Shown here: one piece after another, positions 1-11,576 of the stretch
How positions within the stretch are numbered: the stretch's first letter is position 1
Layout of the letters: each line of letters starts with the position of its first letter
Assembly (NCBI GenBank): GCA_016806645.1
Contig: JACSYO010001937.1
Span: 28,501 to 92,500, forward strand
From: Ophiodon elongatus
Taxonomy: Eukaryota; Chordata; Actinopteri; Perciformes; Hexagrammidae
Length of the DNA: 64,000 nt
Direction of reading: 5' to 3'
Made by a program: the position numbers and the translations under genes
The notes under the pieces: model-generated
The model's database searches: none
Told to the model about the DNA's origin: nothing
Seen by the model: only the letters and a program-made list of their open reading frames with translations

Positions 1-236
1 CTGCTGTCCTCACATGCTGTCCTCACGTGTGAGCTGCTGTCCTCACATGCTGTCCTCACGTGTGAGCTGCTGTCCTCACATGTGAGCTGCTGTCCTCACA
101 TGCTGTCCTCACGTGTGAGCTGCTGTCCTCACATGCTGTCCTCACGTGTGAGCTGCTGTCCTCACATGCTGTCCTCACGTGTGAGCTGCTGTCCTCACAT
201 GTGAGCTGCTGTCCTCACATGCTGTCCTCACACGTG
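1..236. repeat. Minisatellite, 'ctgctgtcctcac' family
   Basis: The first 236 bases are a tandem array built from ctgctgtcctcacatg and ctgctgtcctcacgtgtgag sub-units alternating in a higher-order pattern. The array begins before the window. I see no coding capacity. Confidence 0.9.
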
Positions 237-542
237 GTGGGACACTGTGAGTTGGACACTTTGAGTTGGACGCTGCTCTGTGATCCAGAACCAGAGCCTA
301 AACGCTTCCGTCCATCGGGGTTCTCACGTTTCCATCAGGAGGTTTCCAGCTGATCCAACGTTCTAATTTCAAACCCAGATATGTATTTTCATGGACTTTT
401 TATAAACATCCTTCATAACTTCAACGTGACTCTATATCTACACGGTAACAATTATATTTAAAAACGAGATATTGATAGACATGGAACGATGGTGTAAATG
501 ATCCAGTGCCTCTTAAATAATTGTACTCATGGTGACAGTCAG

Positions 543-579
543 TCTCTCTCTCTCTCTCTCTCTCTCTCGCTCTCTCTCT
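543..579. repeat. (CT)n microsatellite
   Basis: A run of CT dinucleotides with one CG interruption. The flanks (240-870) contain no gene or element that I recognise. Confidence 0.9.
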
Positions 580-869
580 AAATGAACAACAGAAAAGTTA
601 AAGATGAATCTGACTGATAGCATAGTTTTCTTTGTTATTATTGAATTCTTTTGGCCGTGATAATTGTGTAGTGAAAGTGTGACATGGTGAGAGTCCTGAT
701 TCAGACTGGTGCTAGAAACAGACCTCACATTCTAGCAGGTTCATGAGGTCCAGCTCAAAGTGCTGCAGTAGATCCTCCCGTCATGAATCCTAATGCTGCG
801 TTCAGGAGACTGAAGACGAGAGGAGCCATCAGCTCCTCAGTGTTGTGATGTCACACGTTTGGATCATGA

Positions 870-1830
870 ATTGGATCCCCATCAGCTGACGCCTTGGTGA
901 CCGTTAGTCTTCCTGGGGTCCACAGAACGGACAAAACATATAACATACAATACAGGAAGTAAAACACACAGTTAAAGTAGTAAAATCAGAATAGTTTTAA
1001 TATTACAGATAGAAAGTAAAGTGAGAAGCCAGGATGTATAGTATGAGTACAGATATAGTGATGCATCATAACAGGACTCTACTCAGGGGATGGAGTTCTG
1101 GTCACATCAAGGTCAGAGGTCAGAGGTGATCCTGTCAATGTGTTTTAAATAACTGTTTGTTACCTGTATAGTTACATGAGGAGCTGGTGAGTTCAGTCCT
1201 CATTAAATGGTAGATAACTGTGTTTGAGGAGGTTCCTTCTTTAGGTTGCATCATTCCTGTGATGTCATGTTTGCTGCGTGTGTTTTCTACTCGCTTGAAG
1301 AAAATATTCAGGTGTCTGATTAAATACTACATTTCTAAAAAACAAGAGACGGCTTTAATTCCAACTGAGAACCAGGACAGGAGCATAATGCTGTACGTGG
1401 GCAGCTGTTCAGGCAAATGTTCAGGGCTAGTTTGTTCACTTTCTCCCAATCAGACACTCTCTCTAGATCCTAATTCAGGATGGTTACTAGTTCAGCTTTG
1501 GTTGAAGCAGTGCTACGAAACAGTGTTGTGTCATCTGCATACATTATCATGTTGGCATTCTCACTAGAGGCAGATCATTTGTGAAAAATAGAGAAGACTA
1601 AGGGGCCTAAGCAACTTCCTTGTGGAACCCCACAGCTGATGTATCTGCAGTCTGATAAGTTATTATTATAAAAGACTCTCTGTGACCTCTCAGATAGATA
1701 ACTGACCAGACAATAGAGGGCCGTACTGCTGAATTCATATTTCTTTAGTTTAGTAACCATATTATGGTCTATCACACCAAGAGAAGTCTCATTGCAGTGA
1801 TGCTGATCTGCTCGATGTGGCGTCACTGAT
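870..1830 (-). mobile_element. 5'-truncated Rex1-like LINE fragment
   Basis: On the minus strand, 1826-1575 encodes part of a reverse transcriptase: palm-domain text with YLSERSQRVFYNNN, then CGVPQGSCLGPLVFSIF, the conserved GVPQGSxLGPLLF block next to the catalytic region. The 3' part (to about 870) carries the 'tggaccccaggaagactaacgg' and 'gctgatggggatcc' type tail that I associate with Rex1/Babar LINEs of fish. The catalytic YxDD box is not in the surviving frame and the 5' two thirds are absent, so this is a dead copy. The family name rests on recall; that it is a LINE fragment is firm. Confidence 0.7.
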
Positions 1831-2321
1831 GCTTTGAGACTTTGACAGTGAGGTGATGGAGACGTGACTTCTTCTCTCTCGGTGTTTCTAGCTGAAGCCT
1901 CAAAGTCTCTGTGACTGGACGGATCCAGCAGCTGAGCATCTCCAGGAACATCGTCGGTGTTGTAGTGACCCAGCAGGTGTGACGCCTGGAGGACTAATGC
2001 GACAGAGTGCGTCTGTCCCAGCAGGTGTGGACACTATGAGTCAGCATGAGGACGGACAGGAGGGAGTCCCTCCCTCTGAGACCGCTCTGTGTGGGGAACG
2101 AGACAGCCAGACCAAAGCTCAGAGGTGAGACCAGGATCTCTAATAGTCCAGGACCGTCATCATTCAATAACTACTGAATAAACACGTCTATGATATGAAC
2201 TCCTCACTTTATTAGTGAACCAAGAGACGAAGAGACGGCGTCTTCCATCAGATTACATCTGGAGGAACAGGAGAACGTTACTCATCCACTGTCTTTGTTT
2301 GTGTCAGGATGCAGCAGCAGA

Positions 2322-2412
2322 GGCCTGGGCCTGGGCCTGGGCCTGGGCCTGGGCCTGGGCCTGGGCCTGGGCCTGGGCCTGGGCCTGGGCCTGGGCCTGG
2401 GCCTGGGCCTGG
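2322..2412. repeat. GGGCCT hexanucleotide array inside NLR exon
   Basis: About 15 copies of a GGGCCT hexamer, in frame with the NLR exon at 2308-2493, giving a Pro-Gly repeat. The neighbouring duplicate exon (2803-2932) has only a short version, and a one-base change puts its Pro-Gly frame out of phase with the upstream exons. Confidence 0.9.
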
Positions 2413-2932
2413 ACCCAGCTGCGTGTCCTTAAAGAGTGACCAGTCTTTAGATCATTTTCATGACTTTAAAGGTGGACCAGCTGATGGAGGAAGGTGAGAG
2501 TTTAGAACTGAACTTTGATGAGTCAAAGTCGTGTGACGTGAGTCTAAAACTCTGCTTCTCCTTCAGAGAGCAGCACTAAGAAGAGAGTTCATGTCCAGAC
2601 CTGATCTCATGTGGGACAGATGCATTTATAGTATTGATCCTGACACCAGCATCAGTTCTCAAAACAAGACTTATCATTAGTTATTGATGAAATGATGAAC
2701 AGGGAAAACCGATCAAGGCAATTTAATGAGTGAAAATCTGGTTAAAAGTATTTCTTTCAATTATAAACAGTTTTTCATGAATCAGTTGTTTATTCATATC
2801 AGGATGCAGCAGCCAGAGACCAGAAGCACCTGGACCTGGACCTGGATCTGGGCCCAGCTGTGTGTCCTTAAAGAGTGACCAGTCTATTGATCATTTTCAT
2901 GACTTTAAAGTTGGACCAGCTGATGAAGGAAG

Positions 2933-3685
2933 GTGAGAGTTTAAAAAAGATCTTTGTAAATGCACACTATTTGTTATAGTGTGCATTTGATTCTCTGGGA
3001 CTTCCAACTCCCAGGACCACTTGGATTCGATAAGAATATTCTTTATATAAGCTTCTCTGCTTGATTACTATTTTATCTGCTACCTTAGGTCTACCAGATT
3101 GCTAGTTTGTAGTTCATCATCTGAAATCGTAAGATCTAGAACTCTGTTGTTATAGTTTGTAGGGTCTCACCTGCAATTGTAAGATCTAGAACTCTGTTGT
3201 TGAAGATTGCTAGTCTGTAGTGTCTTTTTAATCCCTGAATTATATGATCTAGAATTCTGTTTCACTCAAAGTGACAGTGCCAAAAAGAACCAACTAGGGT
3301 AAAAAGTGCTTGACTCTGATTCCTATTCTACTAGGGACTAAATTCTGTTTCACTCTGTATCTTTTGAGTTAAATAGACTTTGTCCATAATCAGTTTTGGT
3401 AACTTTCAGAGATTTTGGGACTCACAGTTTTGGTGACTCACAAGTTTTGGTGACTCACAAGTAATTACTGCAGTAGTTTTGATGAGTTTCGATTGTCAGC
3501 CATTTCCTCCTGGTGCCTGAAGACACTAACGAGGTGGGAGTGGTCAACACAGCTATAGCCAACCATCATCAACTGTGGTGTAAAACTAGGAAATGTTTTG
3601 AAGCTTCAGCAAAGACTCGGAGGATAAAGACAAAGGAGACTTTCGTTGGAGTCTTTCGGGGGGTGGCTGAGTATATCACTGCTCA
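2933..3685. other. NLR intron start; short degenerate repeats
   Basis: Non-coding. It contains two to three imperfect copies of a unit of about 60-80 bases with 'gtaagatctagaactctgttgtt' type text (3125-3260), and a short 'agttttggtgactcacaa' direct repeat near 3430. The right part may be the 5' untranslated end of the L2 element that follows; I cannot fix that boundary. Confidence 0.4.
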
Positions 3686-6600
3686 GTGAATATGTGCTTA
3701 TTTTCCATACCCGTGCATATATCTACTCGTAGATACTATAGGCTCTCCTCTGTGATCCATCCCACCCGGTCCACACATACCCAACACCTTGTTACAGGGG
3801 GCCTCTGGAACTGCAAGTCAGCTACCCGCAAGACAGACTTCATTTCTGGTTTTGCTATCCAGCAATCGCTTGACTTCCTTGCTCTCACCGAGACCTGGAT
3901 CACACCGGACAACACATCTACTCCTGCTGCTCTCTCCTCTGCCTTCTCTTTCAGCCACACACCCAGACCCACTGGTAGGGGTGGTGGTACAGGTTTACTC
4001 ATCTCCCCCAAATGGAGTTTTTCCTCTCTACCCGCTTCCACTTTTTACCCCACTGTCTTTTGAATTTCATGCTGTGACAGTCACTCATCCGGTACAATTG
4101 AACATTGTCGTTCTCTACCGTCCACCAGGCCCTCTGAGAGATTTCTTGGAAGAGCTAGACGTCCTCCTATTAAACTTCTCAGAAAATGGCCCTCCGCTTA
4201 TCCTTCTGGGTGACTTCAACATCCAGACAGAGAAGTCATCTGACCTATTATTTTTACTATCTTCCTTTGCTCTCTCACTCAGTCAAATAATAATAATAAT
4301 ACATTTAATTTATAACGCACTCTTCAGTCATAAGAATCTCAGAGTGCACAAAGCCAGTACATGGTACATAGTTAAAACATAGTTAAAACAGACTATAATA
4401 AAGAAAGAAATAGCTGACAGATTTAACACAGAGTAAAAAACACCTTCCTGAATAAAAAGGTTTTTAGGCCAGTCTTAAAAGAGTCCAGTGTCTGTATTGC
4501 CCTTATGTGTTCAGGGAGACTGTTGCAAAGCTGCGGTGCTGCCGAGCAAAAGGCCCGGTCCCCCATGGTGTGGAGCTTGGTGTTGGGGACCCGAAGGACC
4601 GATCTGTTTGTGGACCTGAGGGTGCGGGTCGAGGTTTGGGGAGTGATGAGTTCCTGTAGGTAGGGAGGTGCATGTCCGTTTATGCATTTGTGGGTGAGTA
4701 GTAGGACTTTGTAGTCAATCCGGAATGAGACAGGGAGCCAGGGTAGTGAGTGTAGGATGGGTGTTATGTGCTCATATTTACGGACTCTCATCAGGATCCT
4801 GGCAGCGCTGTTTTGAATGTATTGTAGCTTTTTGATGTTCTTGGCAGTGACCCCGGTGAAAAGTGAATTACTGTAGTCCAGTCTTGAGGAGATAAAGGCA
4901 TGGACGAGCTTCTCTGCATCTGGCAGGGTTAAAGTGGGGCGGAGTTTGGAGATGTTTTTAAGATGATAAAAGGAGGTTTTGCATAGGTATTTTATGTGGT
5001 CATTAAAGGTCAGGTGAGGGTCAAACCTAACTCCCAGATTGGTAACTGTGGAGGAGAGGGGTATGACCTGACCGTCAAAGGTGAGATGAGTTATGGAGGA
5101 TGACTGAACCTGGTGTGGAGTGCCAACAAGGAGGGCTTCGGTTTTGTTACTGTTTAACTGTAGAAAGTTGTTGCTCATCCATGCCTTTATCTCCCCAAGA
5201 CAGGCGTTGAGACATGACATGGCTGCAGAGGGGCTTGGGGCAGTTTTTATGTAGAGCTGTGTGTCATCAGCATAACAGTGGAAGGGCATCCTATGTCTGC
5301 TGATGACATGACCGAGGGGGAGCATATAAATAATAAAGAGGATGGGGCCGAGGACCGACCCTCGTGGAACACCACAGGAGACAGGAAGTAGTTCGGACTT
5401 GCATCTTCCCAGTGAGACATATTCAGTTCTGCCAGAAAGGTAGGACTGAAACCACTTGAGTGCAGAGTCTGATAGTCCGATGGTGGTGCGGAGGCGCTCT
5501 AGGAGGATAGTGTGATCCACTGTGTCAAATGCAGCAGTCAGGTCCAGGAGGATGAGGAGTGAGGGTGATCCTGCATCGGCTGTCATCATCAGGTCATTGG
5601 TCACCCTGAGCAAAGCTGTTTCAGTGCTATGGGCTGAACCAAATCCTGACTGGAAGGTTTCAAACAAGTTGTTGTGTTTGAGGTGGTCCTGAAGTTGAGA
5701 AGCAACTAACTTCTCTAACACCTTGGACAGGAAGGCAAGGTTGGAGATAGGCCTGTAGTTGGCTAAAACCTCCGGGTCCAGGGTGGGCTTCTTGAGAAGG
5801 GGGCGGATGACAGCAACCTTGAGAGCAGCTGGTACACAGCCCGACTTAAGGGAAAGGTTAACAACGTTGGTGATGAAAGGACTCAGAGTGGGGATATGTG
5901 ATTTGAGCAGAGCAGTAGGAATGGGGTCCAGGGTACAGGTACAGGATTTCATTTTTCTGAGGATTTCCTCAACATGGCTCTCCTGAACCTCAGCGAGATG
6001 TAGAGGAGACAGCACACTCGCAGATAAGGTGTTGGTGTCAGAGGGAAGCAGAGATGGAGAGCTGGACATCAGAGAGCGAATGTTGTTGACTTTGGATCTG
6101 AAGAAGTCAATGAAGCTGTTGCATTGCTCCTCTGTAGCCTCAGTTGAAGAGGATGGTTGTGGCTTCCGGAGATGGTTTATGGTCGAAAAAAGCTGTTTAG
6201 AGTTGCCTGGGTTTTTATTGATTAAGCTGGAATAGAACTGTGAGCGAGCATCTTTAAGGGAGTTGGAGTCGGCCCTTTGATGCTCACGGAAAGCCAGTTT
6301 ATGGACAGTGAGCCCAGAGTGTCTGCAGCGTTGTTCCAGGACACGCCAGCTGTTTTTATTTTCCGCAGCTCATGTGTGAACCAGGGAGCGAAGCGTGAGA
6401 AATTTACCTCACGTGACTTGACAGGGGCATGGAGATCAAAAACACTGCTCAGGGATGTATTATAGAGTTCCACTAATTCATCCATTGATGCAGAGGCTGG
6501 GCAGGTGATGAGCTGGAGATCCATGGTCATAGTGGCTCAGTCAATGCTTTTCCAGTTCCGGAAAGACATTTGACGCTTAGGTCTAATAGTAGGCAGCATA

Positions 6601-9600
6601 AAAGTCAAGGCCATTGAGACCACCTTGTGGTCAGACACACCAAGATCATAAACCTGTAGGTTACTGATGGCAGCAGAGTCAGTGAAACCAGATCCAGAGT
6701 GTGGCCCTTGGTGTGAGTAGGAACCTCAACATGCTGCTGCAGGCCAAGACACTCAAGCTCACTCAGGAAGTCTGCTGCACGCTGACAGGAGGGGTTGTCC
6801 ACATGGATATTTAAAATCACCAACAATGACAATGTTAGTTGAATAGTGCAGAGTGAGTTAAGGAGATCTCTTATCTCAGGTATAAAAGATGGGTTTGGTT
6901 TTGGAGGACGGTATATGAGAAGTACTGTCATGGAGTATGGAGATTTGCATTTGAAGGCCAGGCATTCCATAGAGGAAAGATCAGGCATTCGCAGAGGAGA
7001 TAGTTTTAGTTCAGCCTGGTGCATGATGGCTAGTCCACCACCACGACCAGAGCTGCGGTCTTTCTCCATGTAGTTATAGCCAGGGGGGCATGCTTCATTA
7101 AGCACGGAGTAGTCCCCTGGTTTATGCCAGGTTTCTGTTAGGCACATGAAGTCAAGCCCTTTGTCCAGAATATGGTCATATATCAGGAGTGATTTATTAG
7201 TGAGGGATTGTGTGTTCAGCAGCTCCATGGTGGTAGGAGATAGAGCTGGGAGTGGAAGTCTCTGCAAGCTCCGTAATACACTGCGATCCACTCCATGTTT
7301 CCCATTGTGCCTGGTATTGGGTAATCTCGCGATGTTTCCGACGATGACTCCTAGGTTTGTTTTGTTTCCTGATTCCACGTTGAAACCGCGGCGCGAACCT
7401 CTATGGATGTAGTGGGGTCCGTTTCTCAGAATCCCACACTCCCGACAGCGGGCTATGAACCCCTTGTCGGGTGGAACCATGAAGCGGCACAAACGCCACA
7501 GCCGCGGGGCGGTGTGTGACGTCATTGCCAGCACCGATGTCAGAACAGAACACAAAACAAGCCACGCCAACTTGCAACGACTCCAATAGAGCAGGTGGGC
7601 TCTCAGTTTCATTGGTCAGTCCAAAGTCCGCCGTATTCCTATTGGATTCCAACACGGGAGGTAGGCTCTCAAATTAATCCCGACCGTATTCCAATATGGG
7701 AGGTAGGCAAAAGTCTGTCGTATTTCAACTCAGGGAGCAATCACAATACATAAAAAAAACAAACTAAAACGGGGTTGAATAAAATAGCTATAAAAAGTCA
7801 CATCAATAAAAAAGTCACATAAATCACACAAGTGGTAGCAAAGTGTCAAGAGGAGCGGCAGCCAGCGTGCGCCAGCGTACCCATTATGCACTGCGACCAC
7901 AATCGTCCTTCCCCTCCGACTCACAAAGCAGGCAACCACCTTGACTATATCTTCACCAGAAACTGCTCTACATCCAACCTCTCTGTAACTCCACTTCATG
8001 TCTCTGACCACTTCTTTATCTCTTACTCTCTCCCGCTCTGTGGAACTGACAACTCTACCACACCAACAGACTCTGTACCTGTCCGTCGCAACATTCGCTC
8101 TCTCTCTCCCTCCTCTCTGGCCTCCTCTGTTTTATCAGCCCTCCCTTCTGCTGTCTCCTTCTCACTCTTGCATCCTAACTCTGCCACAGACACTCTGCTT
8201 TCTACTCTGTCTTCCTCGCTTGACTCTCTCTGTCCTCTTACAACAAGACAGGCATGCAAGTCCCCACCGGCTCCGTGGTTGTCGGACTCGGTGCGTGCTG
8301 AGAGAGCCACTATGCGAGCGTCGGAAAGGAAATGGCGAATATCTAAATGCCCTGAGGACCTGCTCGCTTATCAATCTCTTCTCTCCTCTTTCTCTGCCTC
8401 TATTTCTGATGCCAAATGAGCTTTCTACCAAACCAGAATTGAATCCTCATTTTCTAACCCCAAAAAACTCTTCTCTATCTTCTCCAACCTCCTTGACCCC
8501 TCCCAGTCCTCCTCCTCCTTCCAACCTTCTACCAAGCCACTTTGTCAACTACTTTACAAAAAAGATAGATGACATATGCTCCTCGTTTACTAATCCATCC
8601 TCTATAACTACTTTGCCATCAACTTCATCTTCTGCCCCTTCCCTTTCCTCTTTCACTCCCCTGTCTCCCAATCAAGTTCTAACCTTGGTTCCCTCATCCC
8701 GCCCAACCACCTGCCCCCATGACCCAATCCTATCTCACATTCTTCAGGCCATTGCTCCTGACCTTCTCCCCTTTCTCACCCATTTTATTAACATCTCCCT
8801 CTCCGCTGACATTTTCCCCAACTCTCTGAAGGAGGCAAGAGTTAACCCTCTCCTGAAGAAACCCACCCTCGACCTGTCTGAAGTAAACAACTACAGACCC
8901 GTCTCTCTTCTTCCCTTTCTCTCCAAAACTCTCGAGCGAGCCATCTTTAACCAGCTCTCCTCCTACCTCCACCATAACAACCTTCTTGACCCCCACCAGT
9001 ATGGTTTCAAGGCAGGCCACTCAACAGAGACTGCCCTCCTTGCTGCCTGACAAGACTGAACAACTTTTCCTTCCAGGGAAAGGCTCTCCCACCCACGACC
9101 TGACTATCACCTTCAACAATTCCGTGTTAGCCCCGACCCTGACACTCAACAGTCAAGTCTCCCTCACTGCCAACATCGCTGCAACAACTCGGTCCTGTCG
9201 GTACATGCTGCACAACATCAGGAGAATCCGTCTTCTCACCCAGAAGGTGGCGCAGGTTCTGGTACAGGCTCTGGTTATCTCCCACCTAGACTACTGTAAC
9301 TCCCTCCTGGCAGGTCTACCTGCTAGTGCCATCCGACCTCTGCAGCTCATCCAGAATGCGGCAGCTCGACTGGTTTTTAACCTTCCTAAATTCACCCACA
9401 CTACTCCGCTCCTCTGCTCTCTTCACTGGTTACCGGTGGCTGCTCGCATCCGTTTCAAAACATTGGTACTTGCGTACCGTGCTGCGAACAGATCTGGTCC
9501 AGTCTACATCCAGGACATGGTCAAACCTTACACCCCACCCCATTCACTCCGCTCTGCATCAGCCAATCGCCTCTTAGCTCCGTCACCGAGCTAACCGCTC

Positions 9601-9955
9601 AACAAAATCGTGATTGTTCGCTGTCCTGCTCCCAGTTGGTGGAATGAGCTCCCCAATAACATCAGGACAGCAGAAAGTCTCTACATCTTCCGCCGCAAAC
9701 TAAAAACGCATCTCTTCCGACTATTCCTGGAATAAAAACTTAAAAAAAATTATGTATCTCTCTTAGTACTCTAGTAGCACTTAAATGGCACGTATTCATA
9801 GCACTTGGTAGTTTGGCTTTCTTGAAGAATTGTACTTTCTTGATTTTTGTTGTTCTGGGTTTGAACTCCCTTGGTTGAATGCACTTATTGTAAGTCGCTT
9901 TGGATAAAAGTGTCTGCTAAATGTAATGTAATGTATATGTAATGTAATGTAATCT
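3686..9955 (+). mobile_element. L2-type LINE, split by a nested insertion and internally deleted
   Basis: 3789-4285 encodes the apurinic-type endonuclease N-terminal half (FLALTETWITPD, GRGGGTGLLI, VVLYRPPGP, LLGDFNIQ). The same domain resumes after the inner element at about 7905 (THKAGNHLDYIFTR, VSDHFF) and runs on to reverse transcriptase motifs near 8890 (NNYRPVSLLPFLSK) and 9005 (GHSTETALL). It then jumps at about 9050 to the C-terminal region (HLDYCNSLLAGLP, LHWLPV), so the central RT palm with the YADD box is missing. The 3' end has the L2-like tail 'tcgctttggataaaagtgtc' followed by ATGTA repeats (to about 9955). Non-autonomous and dead. Confidence 0.85.
4286..7905 (-). mobile_element. 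Second L2-type LINE inserted in reverse orientation
   Basis: Minus-strand reading segments 7612-6605 (endonuclease start: CLTETWHKPGD, GRGGGLAIM, LLIYRPPKP), 6530-6222 (linker with RFAPWFT) and 6069-4423 (548 residues of RT) form one ORF2 broken by frameshifts. The RT segment is well kept: YRPISNLAFLSK, STETALL, LLDLTAAFDTVDH, GVPRGSVLGPILF, FHCYADDTQLY, and the C-terminal LPWLPVSFRIDYK. The 3' end is an (ATT)n tail at about 4287-4300, inside the outer LINE. The 5' untranslated part runs to about 7905 and includes copies of a 'gggaggtagg' motif. It cuts the endonuclease of the outer LINE, so it is the younger insertion. Confidence 0.85.
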
Positions 9956-11576
9956 CCAACACAAAGTCACAAAACCAATCTACTGGTTTCATGTTTAGGG
10001 ACACAAATTGTCCGACTTTGTTCTTTTGAGACATAACGCTACAAAACAATGCGATGTGGAACCCTGTTCTCATGGTAGAAAGTCCTGTGATTGTTGGACC
10101 TATCAACGTCCCCTCCCTCGTCTTCAGGACTATTTCCCGACCTGTCGTGATACCGACTCTCCTGAGGAGAAGAATTGGACCATAGACATCCTGTAGGCGG
10201 CAGCTGAACACAGAACCACGGTAACATCTGGTTCCAGTGATTCCCTCGTGGTCCTGTTCCTGGTTTTTGATATCTCTGCCCGTTTTTCCTCGACTACGTT
10301 TTTTCCTCATCGCTGCCTGATTCGTTTGCCTAATATTCTGACTGACCTCCTGTGTACCGAACCTTATCTGACAGTTTTCTGTGGTACCACGTGTTGTAAC
10401 AAAACTAGAAGTTAAAGTTGATTTATTTCAAACATAACTTCAGTAACGGCCCTTCATTCGTTATTTGAACCAAAATCTTTTCCGAAACCTAATGTGGAAG
10501 GAAAATATGCTCAATAAATGTCTTACGCTTAGGAAAACTATGAAACCGCATTAACACATATTAGGGTTATTAAGAGCACAATATTCATAGTTTTATGTAT
10601 CCGTTAATCACTGACATAGTATTATAAGTTACATACATGAACCAGATCTGTAAGCAGGCCCATAGAAATCGGGAGGGGGGGGGGTAGACAGACTCAGGAG
10701 ATAAGGGACAGAGAAGAGAGCCCAGTGAAGGCAGAAGACGACAAGGTCACGATAAGTTAGCGCCTTAGGCTCAGCTGTTGTGGATATTATGGCTAGTAGC
10801 AGGGGAATATTATGGCACGGGAAAATAAACATGAGGCAGACAGTGAAATAATCAGTATTGAGATGGCGTCAACTGGGTAAAATGGCGTGCGTGAGGTATG
10901 AGGTCACCTGATACGAGGTCAAAATGGCCACAGGGGGCGGGGTAAGGGGTGGGACCGGGGGCTGAACCTGAATCTGAATGTGTCATTATAAAAACTATGT
11001 CAATATGAATGTTCGTGGGTTGTACTTCCGGACAGCAACTCGAGTTATTTGTAATCTGTGCATTGCAAATAAATCTACGTGAATTGAACTTTGATCCAAT
11101 CTCTCTGGTATTCTGTGGGTGGTCAATTACTGAGGTCCGTAAGTGAGTTCCTGTGGCGCCTCACTAGCAGTCAGATAGGAAATAGTTGTGAAGTTTATAC
11201 AGAATTAGGTTTTAAGGAAGTTAGCCATCATCGAGCAGAATACGCAATAAACAGAAGAAATCCAGCCACAACACTAACCAAGTAGTTGTGTTACCTAAAC
11301 CTAAATAAGTTTCCTGTGAAAATGGAAGTTTATTTTGAAAATATAATTTGCATGCAACAAGCACAAACTGACACTTGTTGCTAGACTTTTGTCGGAAAAA
11401 AACTAAGACGAGGAGTAACATATTTTTTTGTAACATCATACAGACCATTGAGGATACGTTGCTAAATTATCTTCAGAGCTAAGATGAGCAGCAGTGAGAG
11501 AGGCCACTTCTGATGGTAGACGTTTCAGAGTAATCTAACAGGTCTAGAATGATGAAGACTCAGCACGTGTAACAGG
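9956..11576. other. Unassigned sequence with an LTR-like segment (about 10640-11130)
   Basis: 9956-10640 holds nothing I recognise. About 10640-11130 resembles a retroviral-type LTR: a CATTATAAAAAC TATA-like box near 10983 and an AATAAA signal near 11068, followed by 'tctctctggtattctg' and, 30-40 bases on, TGGCGCC (about 11150), which could be a primer-binding site. No flanking partner or coding sequence follows. Treat as a possible solo or truncated LTR only. Confidence 0.3.

Noticed and set aside
10640..11160. Full endogenous retrovirus
   Set aside because: Only LTR-like features are visible; no gag, pol or env sequence follows.
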